A stretch of DNA of 64,000 nt from assembly GCF_027270315.1 (NCBI RefSeq), contig NZ_CP114413.1:4712001-4776000 (forward strand), written 5' to 3'. Source of the stretch: Streptomyces cinnabarinus. Its GTDB lineage: Bacteria; Actinomycetota; Actinomycetes; Streptomycetales; Streptomycetaceae. The notes below the pieces were generated by a model that worked only from the letters and a program-made list of their open reading frames with translations, was not told the origin of the DNA and did not search any database. Below, one piece after another: positions 1 to 7,844 of this stretch (position 1 is the stretch's first letter; each line of letters starts with the position of its first letter). Made by a program: the position numbers and the translations under genes.

Positions 1-120
1 TTCGGGCCGCGGCAGCCCGAACAGCTCGGTGGCGACGCCCACCTCGAAGGGATTGGTGCCCTCGTCGACGATGACGGCGACCCGATGGGCCCGACGGTGC
101 TGAGAGGATCCTTGCGCCAT
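1..120 (-). CDS. GlxA-family AraC-type transcriptional regulator, N-terminal fragment
   Basis: Forty codons are visible, from an ATG at 118-120 down to the window edge. The peptide runs through HRVAVIVDEGTNPFEVGVAT and on to ELFGLPRPE, which is the opening beta strand and helix of the DJ-1/PfpI-like sensor domain of GlxA-type regulators. These normally carry a C-terminal AraC helix-turn-helix, which is outside the window. It is divergent from the cupin gene that starts 52 bp away, so the two may share a control region. Family call is from the N-terminus only. Confidence 0.7.
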   Translation of the reverse strand, partial: MAQGSSQHRRAHRVAVIVDEGTNPFEVGVATELFGLPRPE

Positions 121-172
121 ATGCGATTCCTAGCACTCGCGGACCACCGCGGCCACCCCGGACGATGACGGC

Positions 173-571
173 ATGACTCAGCAACGGGAACCCGTCTCCC
201 TGCCCGCCGCCCTCGCCTCCTTCGCCGAGCGGTGGAGCCCCCGCATCGCGACCACGGTCAACGACTACGACGTCCGCGTCACCCACGTCGAGGGCGAGCA
301 CCTCTGGCACACCCACGACCACACCGACGAGTTCTTCCTGGTCCTCTCCGGAGAACTCCACATCTCCCTGCGCGAAGGCGCCGGCGAGCGGACGGTCGTC
401 CTGCCGCCCCTGTCCGTCTTCACGGTCCCCCGGGGCACCGAGCACAAGCCCTACGCCCCGGTCCCCACCGACATCCTGCTCCTGGAGCCCTCCGGCACCT
501 CGACGGTCGGCGACCGCCACGAGGACGTCCCGGGCCATGTGGACGTGACCACGGGCCACGCGCTGGGGTGA
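173..571 (+). CDS. Small single-domain cupin protein
   Basis: 132 aa, one cupin_2 barrel. Motif 1 is seen at residues 46-60 (HTHDHTDEFFLVLSG: His46, His48 and Glu53 as likely metal ligands) and motif 2 around residues 82-93 (VPRGTEHKP, His91). No signal peptide or second domain, so it is probably a cytosolic metal-binding protein of the mannose-6-phosphate-isomerase-like type; the substrate cannot be told. It is divergent from the GlxA-type regulator fragment at 1-120, which is a plausible regulator of it. The ATG at 173 has only a weak purine stretch upstream. Confidence 0.8.
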   Translation: MTQQREPVSLPAALASFAERWSPRIATTVNDYDVRVTHVEGEHLWHTHDHTDEFFLVLSGELHISLREGAGERTVVLPPLSVFTVPRGTEHKPYAPVPTDILLLEPSGTSTVGDRHEDVPGHVDVTTGHALG

Positions 572-590
572 CGCCCTCCGGTTCTGACGA

Positions 591-833
591 TCAGGAGCCG
601 TAACCGTCGTAGCCGTCCCGGCGATGATGGTCCTCGCTGATGACCGGCGTGCTCGGTGGCACCACCACCCGCCTGCGCCGGGCGATGCTGCTGAACGTGG
701 TGACGCCGATCAGGCCGACGATCATGAGGATGATCCCGACCAGGTCGAGATTGACACCCTCCATCTCCCAGTCGGTCGCGAACGCGAGGATGGCTCCCAC
801 GGCGATCAGGATGATGCACCCGCCGAGGCCCAT
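591..833 (-). CDS. DUF6458 family small membrane protein
   Basis: 80 aa. Two hydrophobic segments (about residues 3-20 and 28-46) flank a short loop; the tail is basic (ARRRRVVV) and then polar with His, Asp and Tyr. This pattern and the MGLGGCIILIAVGAILAFA start match the actinobacterial DUF6458 family, whose function is not known. The start ATG (831-833) follows a good GGGAGGCGAC ribosome site. It is convergent with the cupin gene, with 19 bp between stops. Confidence 0.85.
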   Translation of the reverse strand: MGLGGCIILIAVGAILAFATDWEMEGVNLDLVGIILMIVGLIGVTTFSSIARRRRVVVPPSTPVISEDHHRRDGYDGYGS

Positions 834-894
834 GAGTGTCGCCTCCCTCCGGTGGTGGTTCCGGTCGGGAGGCGGGTACCCCCGCGCCCCCGAA

Positions 895-2187
895 CTACCC
901 CTCCAGGAACGCCACCAGTACGTTCGCCAGTAGGAACGGGTCGTTCGCGCCGCACAGTTCGCGGGCGCTGTGCATGGAGAGGATGGCCACGCCGATGTCG
1001 ACGGTGCGGATGCCGTGGCGGGCCGCGGTGATCGGGCCGATGGTGGTGCCGCAGGGCATGGCGTTGTTGGAGACGAAGGACTGGAAGGGGACGCCGGCCC
1101 GTTCGCAGGCGGCGGCGAAGACCGCGCGGCCCGAACCGTCCGTGGCGTAGCGGTTGTTGACGTTGACCTTGAGGATGGGGCCGCCGTTGACGCGGGGGTG
1201 GTGGGTCGGGTCGTGCCGCTCCGCGTAGTTGGGGTGCACCGCGTGGCCCGTGTCGGAGGACAGGCAGACCGTGCCGGCGAAGGCGCGGGCCTTGTCCTCG
1301 TAGGAGCCGCCGCGGGCGAACACCGAACGCTCCAGCACCCCGCCGAGCAGCGGTCCGTCCGCGCCGGTGTCGGACTGGGAGCCGTTCTCCTCGTGGTCGA
1401 AGGCGGCGAGGACCGGGATGTAGGGGAGTTCGGCGGTGGAGACCGCCGTCAGTGCGGCCGTCGCCGCGTGCACCGACAGGAGGTTGTCCATGCGCGGACC
1501 GGCCAGCAGCTCGCGGTCGCGGCCGAGGTAGGCGGGCGGCTCCACGGAGTGGACCATCAGGTCCCAGCCGGTGACCTCGCCGGGCGCGAGGCCGTTCTCC
1601 TGCTCCAGGAAGGCGATCAGATCGCCGTCGCGCACGTCGTCACCGAGCCCCCAGATGGGCTGGAGATGGCGCTGCTTGTCGAGCTTGAGGCCCTCCGAGG
1701 AGACCGCGCGGTCCAGGTGGATGGCGAGTTGGGGGACGCGCAGCAGCGGGCGGTCGATGTCGACGAGCCGGGTGGAGGCGTCGCGCAGGGTCAGCCGGCC
1801 GGCCAGGCCCAGGTCGCGGTCGAGCCAGGAGTTGAGCAGCGGTCCGCCGTAGATCTCCACGGCCACCTGGCGCCAGCCGTGCGCCCCGGAGTCGGGCAGC
1901 GGCTTGACGCGCAGGTTGGGGGAGTCGGTGTGCGCGCCGATGATGCGGAACGGGGTGTGCGGCGCGGCGCCCTCGGGCACGTACCAGGCGACGATCGCGC
2001 CGCCGCGGATCACGTACTTGCCGCCGCTCGACCCGTCCCAGGCGTCCGTCTCGGCGACCTGGCGGAACCCGGCCTTCTCCAGCCGCTCGGCGGTGTTCGC
2101 CACGGCGTGGTACGGCGACGGACTGGCCGCGAGGAAGGTCATGAGGTCGTCGGTGTGGCCGCGGTCGAAGCGGGAGGGTTCGCTCAT
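895..2187 (-). CDS. M18 family aminopeptidase (aspartyl aminopeptidase type)
   Basis: 430 aa from the chosen ATG at 2185-2187. Dinuclear-metal aminopeptidase that removes N-terminal residues from peptides in the cytosol. Visible M18 hallmarks are GAHTDSPNLRVKP (zinc His), AAFDHEENGS (catalytic and metal Glu), SSDTGHAVHPNYAERHDP and the C-terminal ILSMHSARELCG (metal His). Length fits the family (about 430). A GTG three codons upstream is in frame, but the sequence AAGGTG lies 6 nt before the ATG, which decides for the ATG. It reads in the same direction as the acyl-CoA dehydrogenase upstream but is separated from it by a strong hairpin. Confidence 0.93.
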   Translation of the reverse strand: MSEPSRFDRGHTDDLMTFLAASPSPYHAVANTAERLEKAGFRQVAETDAWDGSSGGKYVIRGGAIVAWYVPEGAAPHTPFRIIGAHTDSPNLRVKPLPDSGAHGWRQVAVEIYGGPLLNSWLDRDLGLAGRLTLRDASTRLVDIDRPLLRVPQLAIHLDRAVSSEGLKLDKQRHLQPIWGLGDDVRDGDLIAFLEQENGLAPGEVTGWDLMVHSVEPPAYLGRDRELLAGPRMDNLLSVHAATAALTAVSTAELPYIPVLAAFDHEENGSQSDTGADGPLLGGVLERSVFARGGSYEDKARAFAGTVCLSSDTGHAVHPNYAERHDPTHHPRVNGGPILKVNVNNRYATDGSGRAVFAAACERAGVPFQSFVSNNAMPCGTTIGPITAARHGIRTVDIGVAILSMHSARELCGANDPFLLANVLVAFLEG

Positions 2188-2208
2188 GGGGTTCACCTTA
2201 ACGACGTA

Positions 2209-2248
2209 CCAGGGCCCGCCCCCCGTTGATGGGGAGGGCGGGCCCTGG
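2209..2248 (-). terminator. Hairpin terminator after the acyl-CoA dehydrogenase gene
   Basis: Perfect 12-bp arms, CCAGGGCCCGCC (2209-2220) and GGCGGGCCCTGG (2237-2248), with further C:G pairing into the loop. It starts 19 nt after the stop of the dehydrogenase gene and ends before the M18 start, so it should separate the two transcripts. No T tract, as is usual in Streptomyces. Confidence 0.75.
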
Positions 2249-2267
2249 TGGGAAAGGGGAGTTGTGC

Positions 2268-4094
2268 CTAGAACGCTGCTTCGTCCAGCTCCATCAGGTC
2301 CAGCTCGACGCCCTGGGCGAGCTTGCGCGCGCCGGTGACGCCGGGCAGGACGTTGGCCGCGAAGAACTTCGCCGCCGCGATCTTGCCGGTGTAGAAGGCC
2401 TGGTCCTTGGCGGAGGCCGTCTCCAGCTTCTCGGCGGCGACCGCGGCGCCCTTGAGCAGCAGGTAGCCGACGACGACGTCACCGGAGGCCATGAGCAGGC
2501 GGGTGGTGTTGAGGCCGACCTTGTAGATGTTCTTGACGTCCTGCTCGGTGGCGGCGAGGTCGGTGAGCATCAGGCCGACGATGGCCTCCAGCTCGACCGC
2601 GGCCTTGGCGAGGTGCTCGCGGGCACCGGACAGCTCCTCGCCGCCCGTGCCCAGCGCCAGGAACTTCTTGATGTCCTCGGCGAGGGAGTTCAGCGCGGCG
2701 CCCTGGTTGCGGACGATCTTCCGGAAGAAGAAGTCCTGGCCCTGGATCGCGGTGGTGCCCTCATAGAGGGTGTCGATCTTGGAGTCCCGGATGTACTGCT
2801 CGATCGGGTACTCCTGGAGGAAGCCGGAGCCGCCGAAGGTCTGGAGCGACTGCGCGAGCTGCTCGTAGCCCTTCTCGGAGCCGTAGCCCTTCACGATCGG
2901 CAGGAGCAGGTCGTTCAGCGCGTGCTCGGCCTTGGCGTCCTCGTCCGCGGCTTCCTTGACGGCGATCGCGTCCTGGACCGAGGCGGTGTAGAGCACCAGG
3001 GCGCGCATGCCCTCGGCGTACGCCTTCTGCGTCATCAGCGAGCGGCGGACGTCGGGGTGGTGGGTGATGGTGACCTTGGGCGCGGCCTTGTCGCCGAAGG
3101 CGGCGAGGTCCGAACCCTGGACGCGCTCCTTGGCGTACTCGAGGGCGTTGAGGTAACCCGTCGACAGCGTGGAGATCGCCTTCGTGCCGACCATCATGCG
3201 GGCGAACTCGATGATGCGGAACATCTGGCGGATGCCGTCGTGCTTGTCGCCGATCAGCCAGCCCTTGGCGGGGTGCTGGTCGCCGAAGGTCATCTCGCAG
3301 GTGTTGGAGGCCTTGAGGCCCATCTTGTGCTCGACGTTGGTGGCGTAGGCGCCGTTGCGCTCGCCCAGCTCGCCGGTCTCGAAGTCGAAGAGGTACTTCG
3401 GGACCATGAAGAGGGACAGGCCCTTGGTGCCGGGGCCGGCGCCCTCGGGACGCGCGAGGACGTAGTGGAGGATGTTCTCCTCCATGTCGTGCTCACCGGA
3501 GGTGATGAAGCGCTTCACACCCTCGATGTGCCAGGAGCCGTCCTCCTGCTGGATCGCCTTGGTGCGCCCGGCGCCGACGTCGGAGCCCGCGTCGGGCTCG
3601 GTCAGCACCATGGTGGAGCCCCAGGTCCGCTCGACGGCGATCTGGGCGATCTTCTTCTGGACGTCATTGCCCTCGTCGTAGAGGATCCCGGCGAAGGCCG
3701 GACCGGAGGAGTACATCCACACGGCCGGGTTGGCGCCGAGGATCAGCTCCGCGTACGACCAGATCAGCGACGGCGGGGCGGTGGTGCCGCCGATCCCCTC
3801 CGGCAGGCCGAGGCGCCAGTACTCGGAGTCCATGAACGCCTTGTAGCTCTTCTTGAAGGACGCGGGAACCGGCGCGGTGTTGGTCTCCGGGTCGAAGACC
3901 GGCGGGTTGCGGTCGGCGTCGGTGAAGGACTCCGCGAGGTCGTTCTCCGCGAGGCGGGTCATCTCCTCGAGGATGCTCTTCGCGGTGTCCGTGTCCATCT
4001 CTGCGAAGGGCCCGGTGCCATACAGCTTGTCGCGCCCGAGTACTTCGAAGAGGTTGAACTCGATGTCGCGGAGGTTCGACTTGTAGTGCCCCAT
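2268..4094 (-). CDS. Acyl-CoA dehydrogenase, long FadE5-like type
   Basis: 608 aa, FAD-dependent alpha,beta-dehydrogenation of acyl-CoA in beta-oxidation. The start MGHYKSNLRDIEFNLFEVLG is typical of the long, FadE5-like branch with an extra C-terminal domain (about residues 470-608). Flavin/substrate motifs TMVLTEPDAGSDVG (161-174) and the conserved DTLYEGTTAIQG (441-452) are present; Glu445 is the expected catalytic base. The ATG at 4092-4094 was chosen because CGGAG lies 8 nt upstream; an in-frame GTG 11 codons earlier lacks such a site. Monocistronic, ended by the hairpin at 2209-2248. Two TACY-N4-RGTA boxes lie upstream. Confidence 0.94.
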   Translation of the reverse strand: MGHYKSNLRDIEFNLFEVLGRDKLYGTGPFAEMDTDTAKSILEEMTRLAENDLAESFTDADRNPPVFDPETNTAPVPASFKKSYKAFMDSEYWRLGLPEGIGGTTAPPSLIWSYAELILGANPAVWMYSSGPAFAGILYDEGNDVQKKIAQIAVERTWGSTMVLTEPDAGSDVGAGRTKAIQQEDGSWHIEGVKRFITSGEHDMEENILHYVLARPEGAGPGTKGLSLFMVPKYLFDFETGELGERNGAYATNVEHKMGLKASNTCEMTFGDQHPAKGWLIGDKHDGIRQMFRIIEFARMMVGTKAISTLSTGYLNALEYAKERVQGSDLAAFGDKAAPKVTITHHPDVRRSLMTQKAYAEGMRALVLYTASVQDAIAVKEAADEDAKAEHALNDLLLPIVKGYGSEKGYEQLAQSLQTFGGSGFLQEYPIEQYIRDSKIDTLYEGTTAIQGQDFFFRKIVRNQGAALNSLAEDIKKFLALGTGGEELSGAREHLAKAAVELEAIVGLMLTDLAATEQDVKNIYKVGLNTTRLLMASGDVVVGYLLLKGAAVAAEKLETASAKDQAFYTGKIAAAKFFAANVLPGVTGARKLAQGVELDLMELDEAAF

Positions 4095-4149
4095 GGCGAT
4101 GGCTCCGTAGAGATATCGGCGAGGCACTGGATCCTCGCGCTAGTTCACG

Positions 4150-4186
4150 TACCAACAAGTAGCTACGATGATGCTACCCGCCAGTA
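4150..4186. promoter_or_regulatory. Paired 12-bp palindromic boxes upstream of the acyl-CoA dehydrogenase
   Basis: TACCAACAAGTA (4150-4161) and TACCCGCCAGTA (4175-4186), 25 bp start to start. Both fit TACY-N4-RGTA. They lie 56 and 81 nt before the dehydrogenase ATG, where the promoter is expected. A box of the same form lies 82 nt before the start of the secreted lipase at 48492-49817. The form is what a TetR-type repressor site would look like; the protein is not identified. Confidence 0.5.
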
Positions 4187-4222
4187 ATAAGCCGCAACCC
4201 CCATCCGGCGATCTGTGACGGG

Positions 4223-5023
4223 TCACACCGGAACCACCAGCGTGGCGCGATATCCCGCCTGGGCGCTGCCCTGCACGGACGCCAGCTGCCGGTCGTGGCC
4301 ATCGCTGAATATGGTGTCCGTCTCGATCGAGAGTCGGCTGAGGTTGGTCACACTCTCGCTATAGCCGTCCGTTCTGTACGCCGATTCGCACACCTCCTGG
4401 GGAAAGGCGAGCTGCGAGGTGCTGGTGACGCCGGTGGCCGCCGTCGCGTCGGCCAGGCTGTCGTAGACCTCGAAGTGCAGGTGCGGCCAGCGGCCCGGGT
4501 AGCAGCCGGGGAACACGGTCGTGAAGGTGACCCGGCCCCGGTCGTCCGTCTCCTGCACGCCCCGCAGATAGTTCTCGTCCGTGACGCCCGCCGAGTACAG
4601 CGAGTAGGCGCCGTCCCGGTCCGCCTGCCACAGATAGACGGCGGCGCCCCGCTTCGGCGTCCCGCAGCCCGAGGCCGCGTCCACGACCGTCAGCGTGACG
4701 GTCAGCGGTACGCCCTCGGCGGTGCCGCCGGCCGAGTCGCCGAAGCTGGAGGTGATGTCGGAGCGGACGACTCCGCTCTCCTTCAGGACGTTGACGCCGT
4801 TGGACCCGTCCCCGGGGAAGGGCCCGGCGGTCTCCTCGGGGACGGCGGCGCAGGACTCACCGGCGGAGGGTGCGGCCGTGTCCTCCTCGGACGTGCAGCC
4901 CACCAGCGGTATCAGCCCCGCCCCCGCCATCAGCCGGATCATCCGGCGGCGGGCGAGGACGGGAAGGTCGTGGGAGAGCCCGCGGTCGTGCTCGTGGGCC
5001 TCGTCGGCGTGATGGCTCCGCAT
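4223..5023 (-). CDS. Exported lipoprotein of the intradiol ring-cleavage dioxygenase family
   Basis: 266 aa. The N-terminus has ARRRMIRLMAGAGLIPLVGC, a twin-arginine-like, lipoprotein-type signal with likely lipidated Cys43. The mature part is an intradiol dioxygenase fold: LWQADRDGAYSLYS (Tyr140) and FPGCYPGRWPHLHFEVY (Tyr175, His181, His183) supply the two Tyr and two His that bind Fe(III) in protocatechuate/catechol dioxygenases. Canonical catabolic enzymes are cytosolic; exported versions are common in Streptomyces and their substrate is uncertain. A second exported member lies at 14099-15028. Divergent from the SseB-like gene. Confidence 0.88.
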   Translation of the reverse strand: MRSHHADEAHEHDRGLSHDLPVLARRRMIRLMAGAGLIPLVGCTSEEDTAAPSAGESCAAVPEETAGPFPGDGSNGVNVLKESGVVRSDITSSFGDSAGGTAEGVPLTVTLTVVDAASGCGTPKRGAAVYLWQADRDGAYSLYSAGVTDENYLRGVQETDDRGRVTFTTVFPGCYPGRWPHLHFEVYDSLADATAATGVTSTSQLAFPQEVCESAYRTDGYSESVTNLSRLSIETDTIFSDGHDRQLASVQGSAQAGYRATLVVPV

Positions 5024-5119
5024 GACAGGACGCTACGAGCGGTGGCGGCGGGAAAGCCAGGGCAGTGGCATGTCAACTGGCTGTCGGTTTGCCGGGGCCT
5101 CGGTACTAGGCTTGCGCCC

Positions 5120-5593
5120 ATGTATGGATACGGCCAGCCCATGGACGCCGGGGCCGCTCAGGCGGGCTACGCCCCTCCGCAGCAGCCCATGTCCGGCGGC
5201 TACGGCCAGCAGCCACCGCTCTACCCCGAGCCGTCCCAGCCCTCGCTCGCGGACGCGGTGCGGGCCTTCACCACCGGACAGGTGACCGCGGAGGACTTCC
5301 AGCAGGTCTTCGCGACCTCGAAGGTCTACTGCCCGCGCGGTGACAACCCCGGCTTCCTCGCCCTGCACAACACCCAGCAGCCGGTGATCCCGATGTTCAC
5401 CTCGCTCAAGGAACTGCGCCGGTACGCGGGCAAGGAGTCCAAGTACTTCGTGATCACCGGCGCCGAGGTGATCGACCTGCTGCCCACCGGCTACGGCTTC
5501 GTCCTGGACATGGAGGGCGAGCACCGCATGGTCTTCGACGCCAAGGCGGTCGAGCAGATGGTCGACTTCGCGATGCGCAGGATGTACGGATAG
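5120..5593 (+). CDS. SseB-family protein
   Basis: 157 aa. The first 35 residues are rich in Gly, Gln, Pro and Tyr (MYGYGQPMDAGAAQAGYAPP) and likely disordered; the rest (about 40-157) is an SseB N-terminal-type domain with KVYCPRGDNPGFLALHN, QPVIPMFTSLKELRRYAG and a final VEQMVDFAMRRMYG. Its role in actinobacteria is not established. The ATG at 5120 has no Shine-Dalgarno sequence; TAGGCT lies 7 nt upstream, so the mRNA may be leaderless or nearly so. A longer open frame upstream of this ATG is antisense to the dioxygenase gene and was not accepted. Confidence 0.82.
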   Translation: MYGYGQPMDAGAAQAGYAPPQQPMSGGYGQQPPLYPEPSQPSLADAVRAFTTGQVTAEDFQQVFATSKVYCPRGDNPGFLALHNTQQPVIPMFTSLKELRRYAGKESKYFVITGAEVIDLLPTGYGFVLDMEGEHRMVFDAKAVEQMVDFAMRRMYG

Positions 5594-5776
5594 CAGCGGG
5601 TTCCGGCCGCCCGGCGGCGGAAAACTCCCCCTTTGATTGTCACAGCCATGCCATAGAGTGCCTCCCAGGCAGCCGCGCCCCGCACGCCACCGCTCTTCCG
5701 CGGTTCACGTCCGGGTGCCGCGCGGCGCTCTCTCGTCTCCCGGCCTGGCCGGGGTCTTCTGTGGGGGTTCATCACT

Positions 5777-7729
5777 GTGCGCATGCGCAGCACTTCGGCC
5801 GCGACGGCGCTCGCGGTCCTGTTCAGCTCGGCGGCGCTGAGCGTCGTCACGGCCGGACCGGCCTCGGCCGTGACGGCCGCCGTCGGCTCGTACGGCGGGA
5901 TGGTCGTCGACGGGGCCCGTGAGCGGGTCTACCTCGGCGACGACGCGACCGGGCAGATCATCGCCGCCGACTACAACGGCAACCGGGTCGACACGGTGAG
6001 CGGCATCAACGGGGTCTTCGACCTGGCGCTCTCCGACGACGGCAGCACCCTGTACGCCACCGCGCGGGTCAGCCACGAGATCGTGGCGCTCGACGCGGCC
6101 ACCCTGGACATCAAGGCCCGCTACCCGGTCGCCACCAGCACCGGCCCGGTGTACGTCGAGTTCGCCGGCGGCAAGGTCTGGTTCAGCTACGGCGACCAGT
6201 GGGACGGCGACCTCGGCTCGGTCGACCCGGCGGTGGACCCGGCGAGCGGCACCGACCCGGTGGCGCTGGCCCAGATCCCGGCCGAGGGCACGGGGTCCGG
6301 GATGTGGGGCCAGGCCCTGCTGGACACCGACCCGCTGCGGCCGGGCCTGCTGGCGGTCGGCGAGACCGGGGACTCCACCGGCACCGAGGCCGTGTTCGAC
6401 GTGTCCGGCGGCACGCCGCAGGTGGTCGCCTGGCACGACAGCTCCTATGCCCTGAACGACGGCCTCGGGGACATCGACCTCGTCGCGGGCGGCGACCAGG
6501 TGCTGGTCAACGGCACCGAGCGGCACGCCTGGGCGAACGGCACCCTGACCGACTCCGGGGCCTACCCGGCCGGGCAGCGGGCCGACGTCGGGCGCAGCGG
6601 CATGATCGCCCAGATCACGGGCACCAAGGTCGCGATCTACCGCCCGGACGCCGCCCAGCCCGTGCGGACGTACAGCCTGGGCACCCAGGGGGCCGTCGCG
6701 GTGGCCTGGGCGCCGGACTCCTCCCGGGTCTTCGCCCTGGTCCCGGCGGGCAACGGCTACACGCTCAAGCCGCTGACCCAGCCGACGCTGAACGTCCCCA
6801 CGCTCACCGTCAACGCGCCCGCCACCGCCACCCGCGCCAAGACGCTCACCGTCACCGGCAAGATCTCGGCGACGGTCCCGCTGCCCACGGGCGTGCAGCT
6901 CTCGGTCACCCGTACCGACCTGGACAGCCCGAGCGGCAAGGCGCTGGCGCCCGTCACGGCGAAGGCGGACGGCACCTACTCCTTCAAGGACGTCCCGCCG
7001 GCCGGTGGCAAGGTCACCTACAAGGTCCAGTACGCGGGCGACGCCACGCACACCGCGGTGAGCGCCTCCGACGCCGTCGAGGTCTCCCGTGCCTCGACCT
7101 CGCTGAGCCTGAACAACAACGGCAAGCTGTACAGCTACGGTGCCGACGTCAAGTTCACCGCGCACCTCGGCACGACGTACAAGAACCGCTCGGTGGAGAT
7201 CTGGGCCAACCCCTTCGGCTCGGACAAGCCCAACAAGCTGATCAAGAGCGGGACGGTCAACGCCGACGGCAACATCGCCGGCTGGGTCGACATGACCCGG
7301 GACACCACGGTCACCGCGGTGTTCAAGGGGGACGCCCGCTACAAGCCGAAGTCGGTCAAGGTCACGGCCTACGGCAAGGCCAAGGTCTCCACCGCCGTCT
7401 CCAAGCACTACAAGACGGCGAAGATCGGCTCGACCACGTACTACTGGTTCCACAAGAACACCGACCCGCTGCTCACCACCACGATGAACTACTACGCGGG
7501 CCGTCAGCAGCGCTTCGACCTGCAGGTCTACTACCAGGGCTCGTGGTACTCGGCGGACTCGGAGTACTTCCCGCTCGGCACGAACGGCAAGTCGGCCGTG
7601 ACCCTGGGGGCCCCCGGTGAGTCGGGCATCCGGGCGCGGATGCGGTCGGTGTACGTCAACGGCTCGTCCGGCGACACCGTGAACTCGACGGCGTACGGGT
7701 CCTGGAAGTACCTGTACTTCAGCAACTGA
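5777..7729 (+). CDS. Large secreted protein: YncE-like beta-propeller plus Ig-like repeats
   Basis: 650 aa. Signal peptide with cleavage near GPASA/VTAAV (about residue 31). Residues about 35-330 form YncE/NHL-like repeats (GGMVVDGARERVYLGDDATG, LALSDDGSTLYATAR, VAWAPDSSRVFAL). Residues about 345-435 and 436-530 look like two Ig-like domains; the last 120 residues are Tyr/Trp-rich and resemble the end of its paralogue at 30775-32736. No catalytic motif is visible; an extracellular binding or adhesive role is inference. GTG at 5777 was chosen over the ATG at 5783 because the paralogue also begins with GTG-CGC. Followed by two tandem hairpins. Confidence 0.85.
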   Translation: MRMRSTSAATALAVLFSSAALSVVTAGPASAVTAAVGSYGGMVVDGARERVYLGDDATGQIIAADYNGNRVDTVSGINGVFDLALSDDGSTLYATARVSHEIVALDAATLDIKARYPVATSTGPVYVEFAGGKVWFSYGDQWDGDLGSVDPAVDPASGTDPVALAQIPAEGTGSGMWGQALLDTDPLRPGLLAVGETGDSTGTEAVFDVSGGTPQVVAWHDSSYALNDGLGDIDLVAGGDQVLVNGTERHAWANGTLTDSGAYPAGQRADVGRSGMIAQITGTKVAIYRPDAAQPVRTYSLGTQGAVAVAWAPDSSRVFALVPAGNGYTLKPLTQPTLNVPTLTVNAPATATRAKTLTVTGKISATVPLPTGVQLSVTRTDLDSPSGKALAPVTAKADGTYSFKDVPPAGGKVTYKVQYAGDATHTAVSASDAVEVSRASTSLSLNNNGKLYSYGADVKFTAHLGTTYKNRSVEIWANPFGSDKPNKLIKSGTVNADGNIAGWVDMTRDTTVTAVFKGDARYKPKSVKVTAYGKAKVSTAVSKHYKTAKIGSTTYYWFHKNTDPLLTTTMNYYAGRQQRFDLQVYYQGSWYSADSEYFPLGTNGKSAVTLGAPGESGIRARMRSVYVNGSSGDTVNSTAYGSWKYLYFSN

Positions 7730-7730
7730 C

Positions 7731-7780
7731 GCCGTCGGCACTCGGACGGCGGGAGCCCGGGGGGAATGCCCTCCGGGCTC
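7731..7780 (+). terminator. Tandem hairpins after the secreted propeller protein gene
   Basis: First hairpin GCCGTC (7731-7736) with GACGGC (7745-7750). The second, stronger one runs from GAGCCCGGGGGG (7753-7764) to CCCTCCGGGCTC (7769-7780), 12 pairs with one G-U, followed by TTCCCGTT. It lies directly after the stop at 7729. Confidence 0.75.
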
Positions 7781-7801
7781 TTCCCGTTAGGGGTGGCAAG
7801 A

Positions 7802-7817
7802 AGTTCAATGCTCAACT
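7802..7817. promoter_or_regulatory. Dyad overlapping the pirin promoter
   Basis: AGTTCAATGCTCAACT is an imperfect palindrome with perfect AGTT/AACT ends. It abuts a possible -10 element TAAACT (7817-7822), 28 nt before the pirin start. Position and symmetry suggest a repressor site; the partner is unknown. Confidence 0.4.
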
Positions 7818-7844
7818 AAACTGGACGCACAAGGAGGTACCGAC

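Noticed and set aside
2226..4187. 653-codon plus-strand open frame opposite the acyl-CoA dehydrogenase gene
   Set aside because: Composition is Gly/Val/Leu/Glu-rich low complexity typical of antisense frames in high-GC coding DNA; the opposite strand is a clear acyl-CoA dehydrogenase.
4295..5119. N-terminal extension of the SseB-like protein
   Set aside because: The extension is entirely antisense to the dioxygenase lipoprotein gene; the ATG at 5120 begins the conserved protein.
5705..7741. 678-codon minus-strand frame opposite the secreted propeller protein
   Set aside because: Arg/Gly/Val-rich shadow; plus strand has a signal peptide and a paralogue in the same window.
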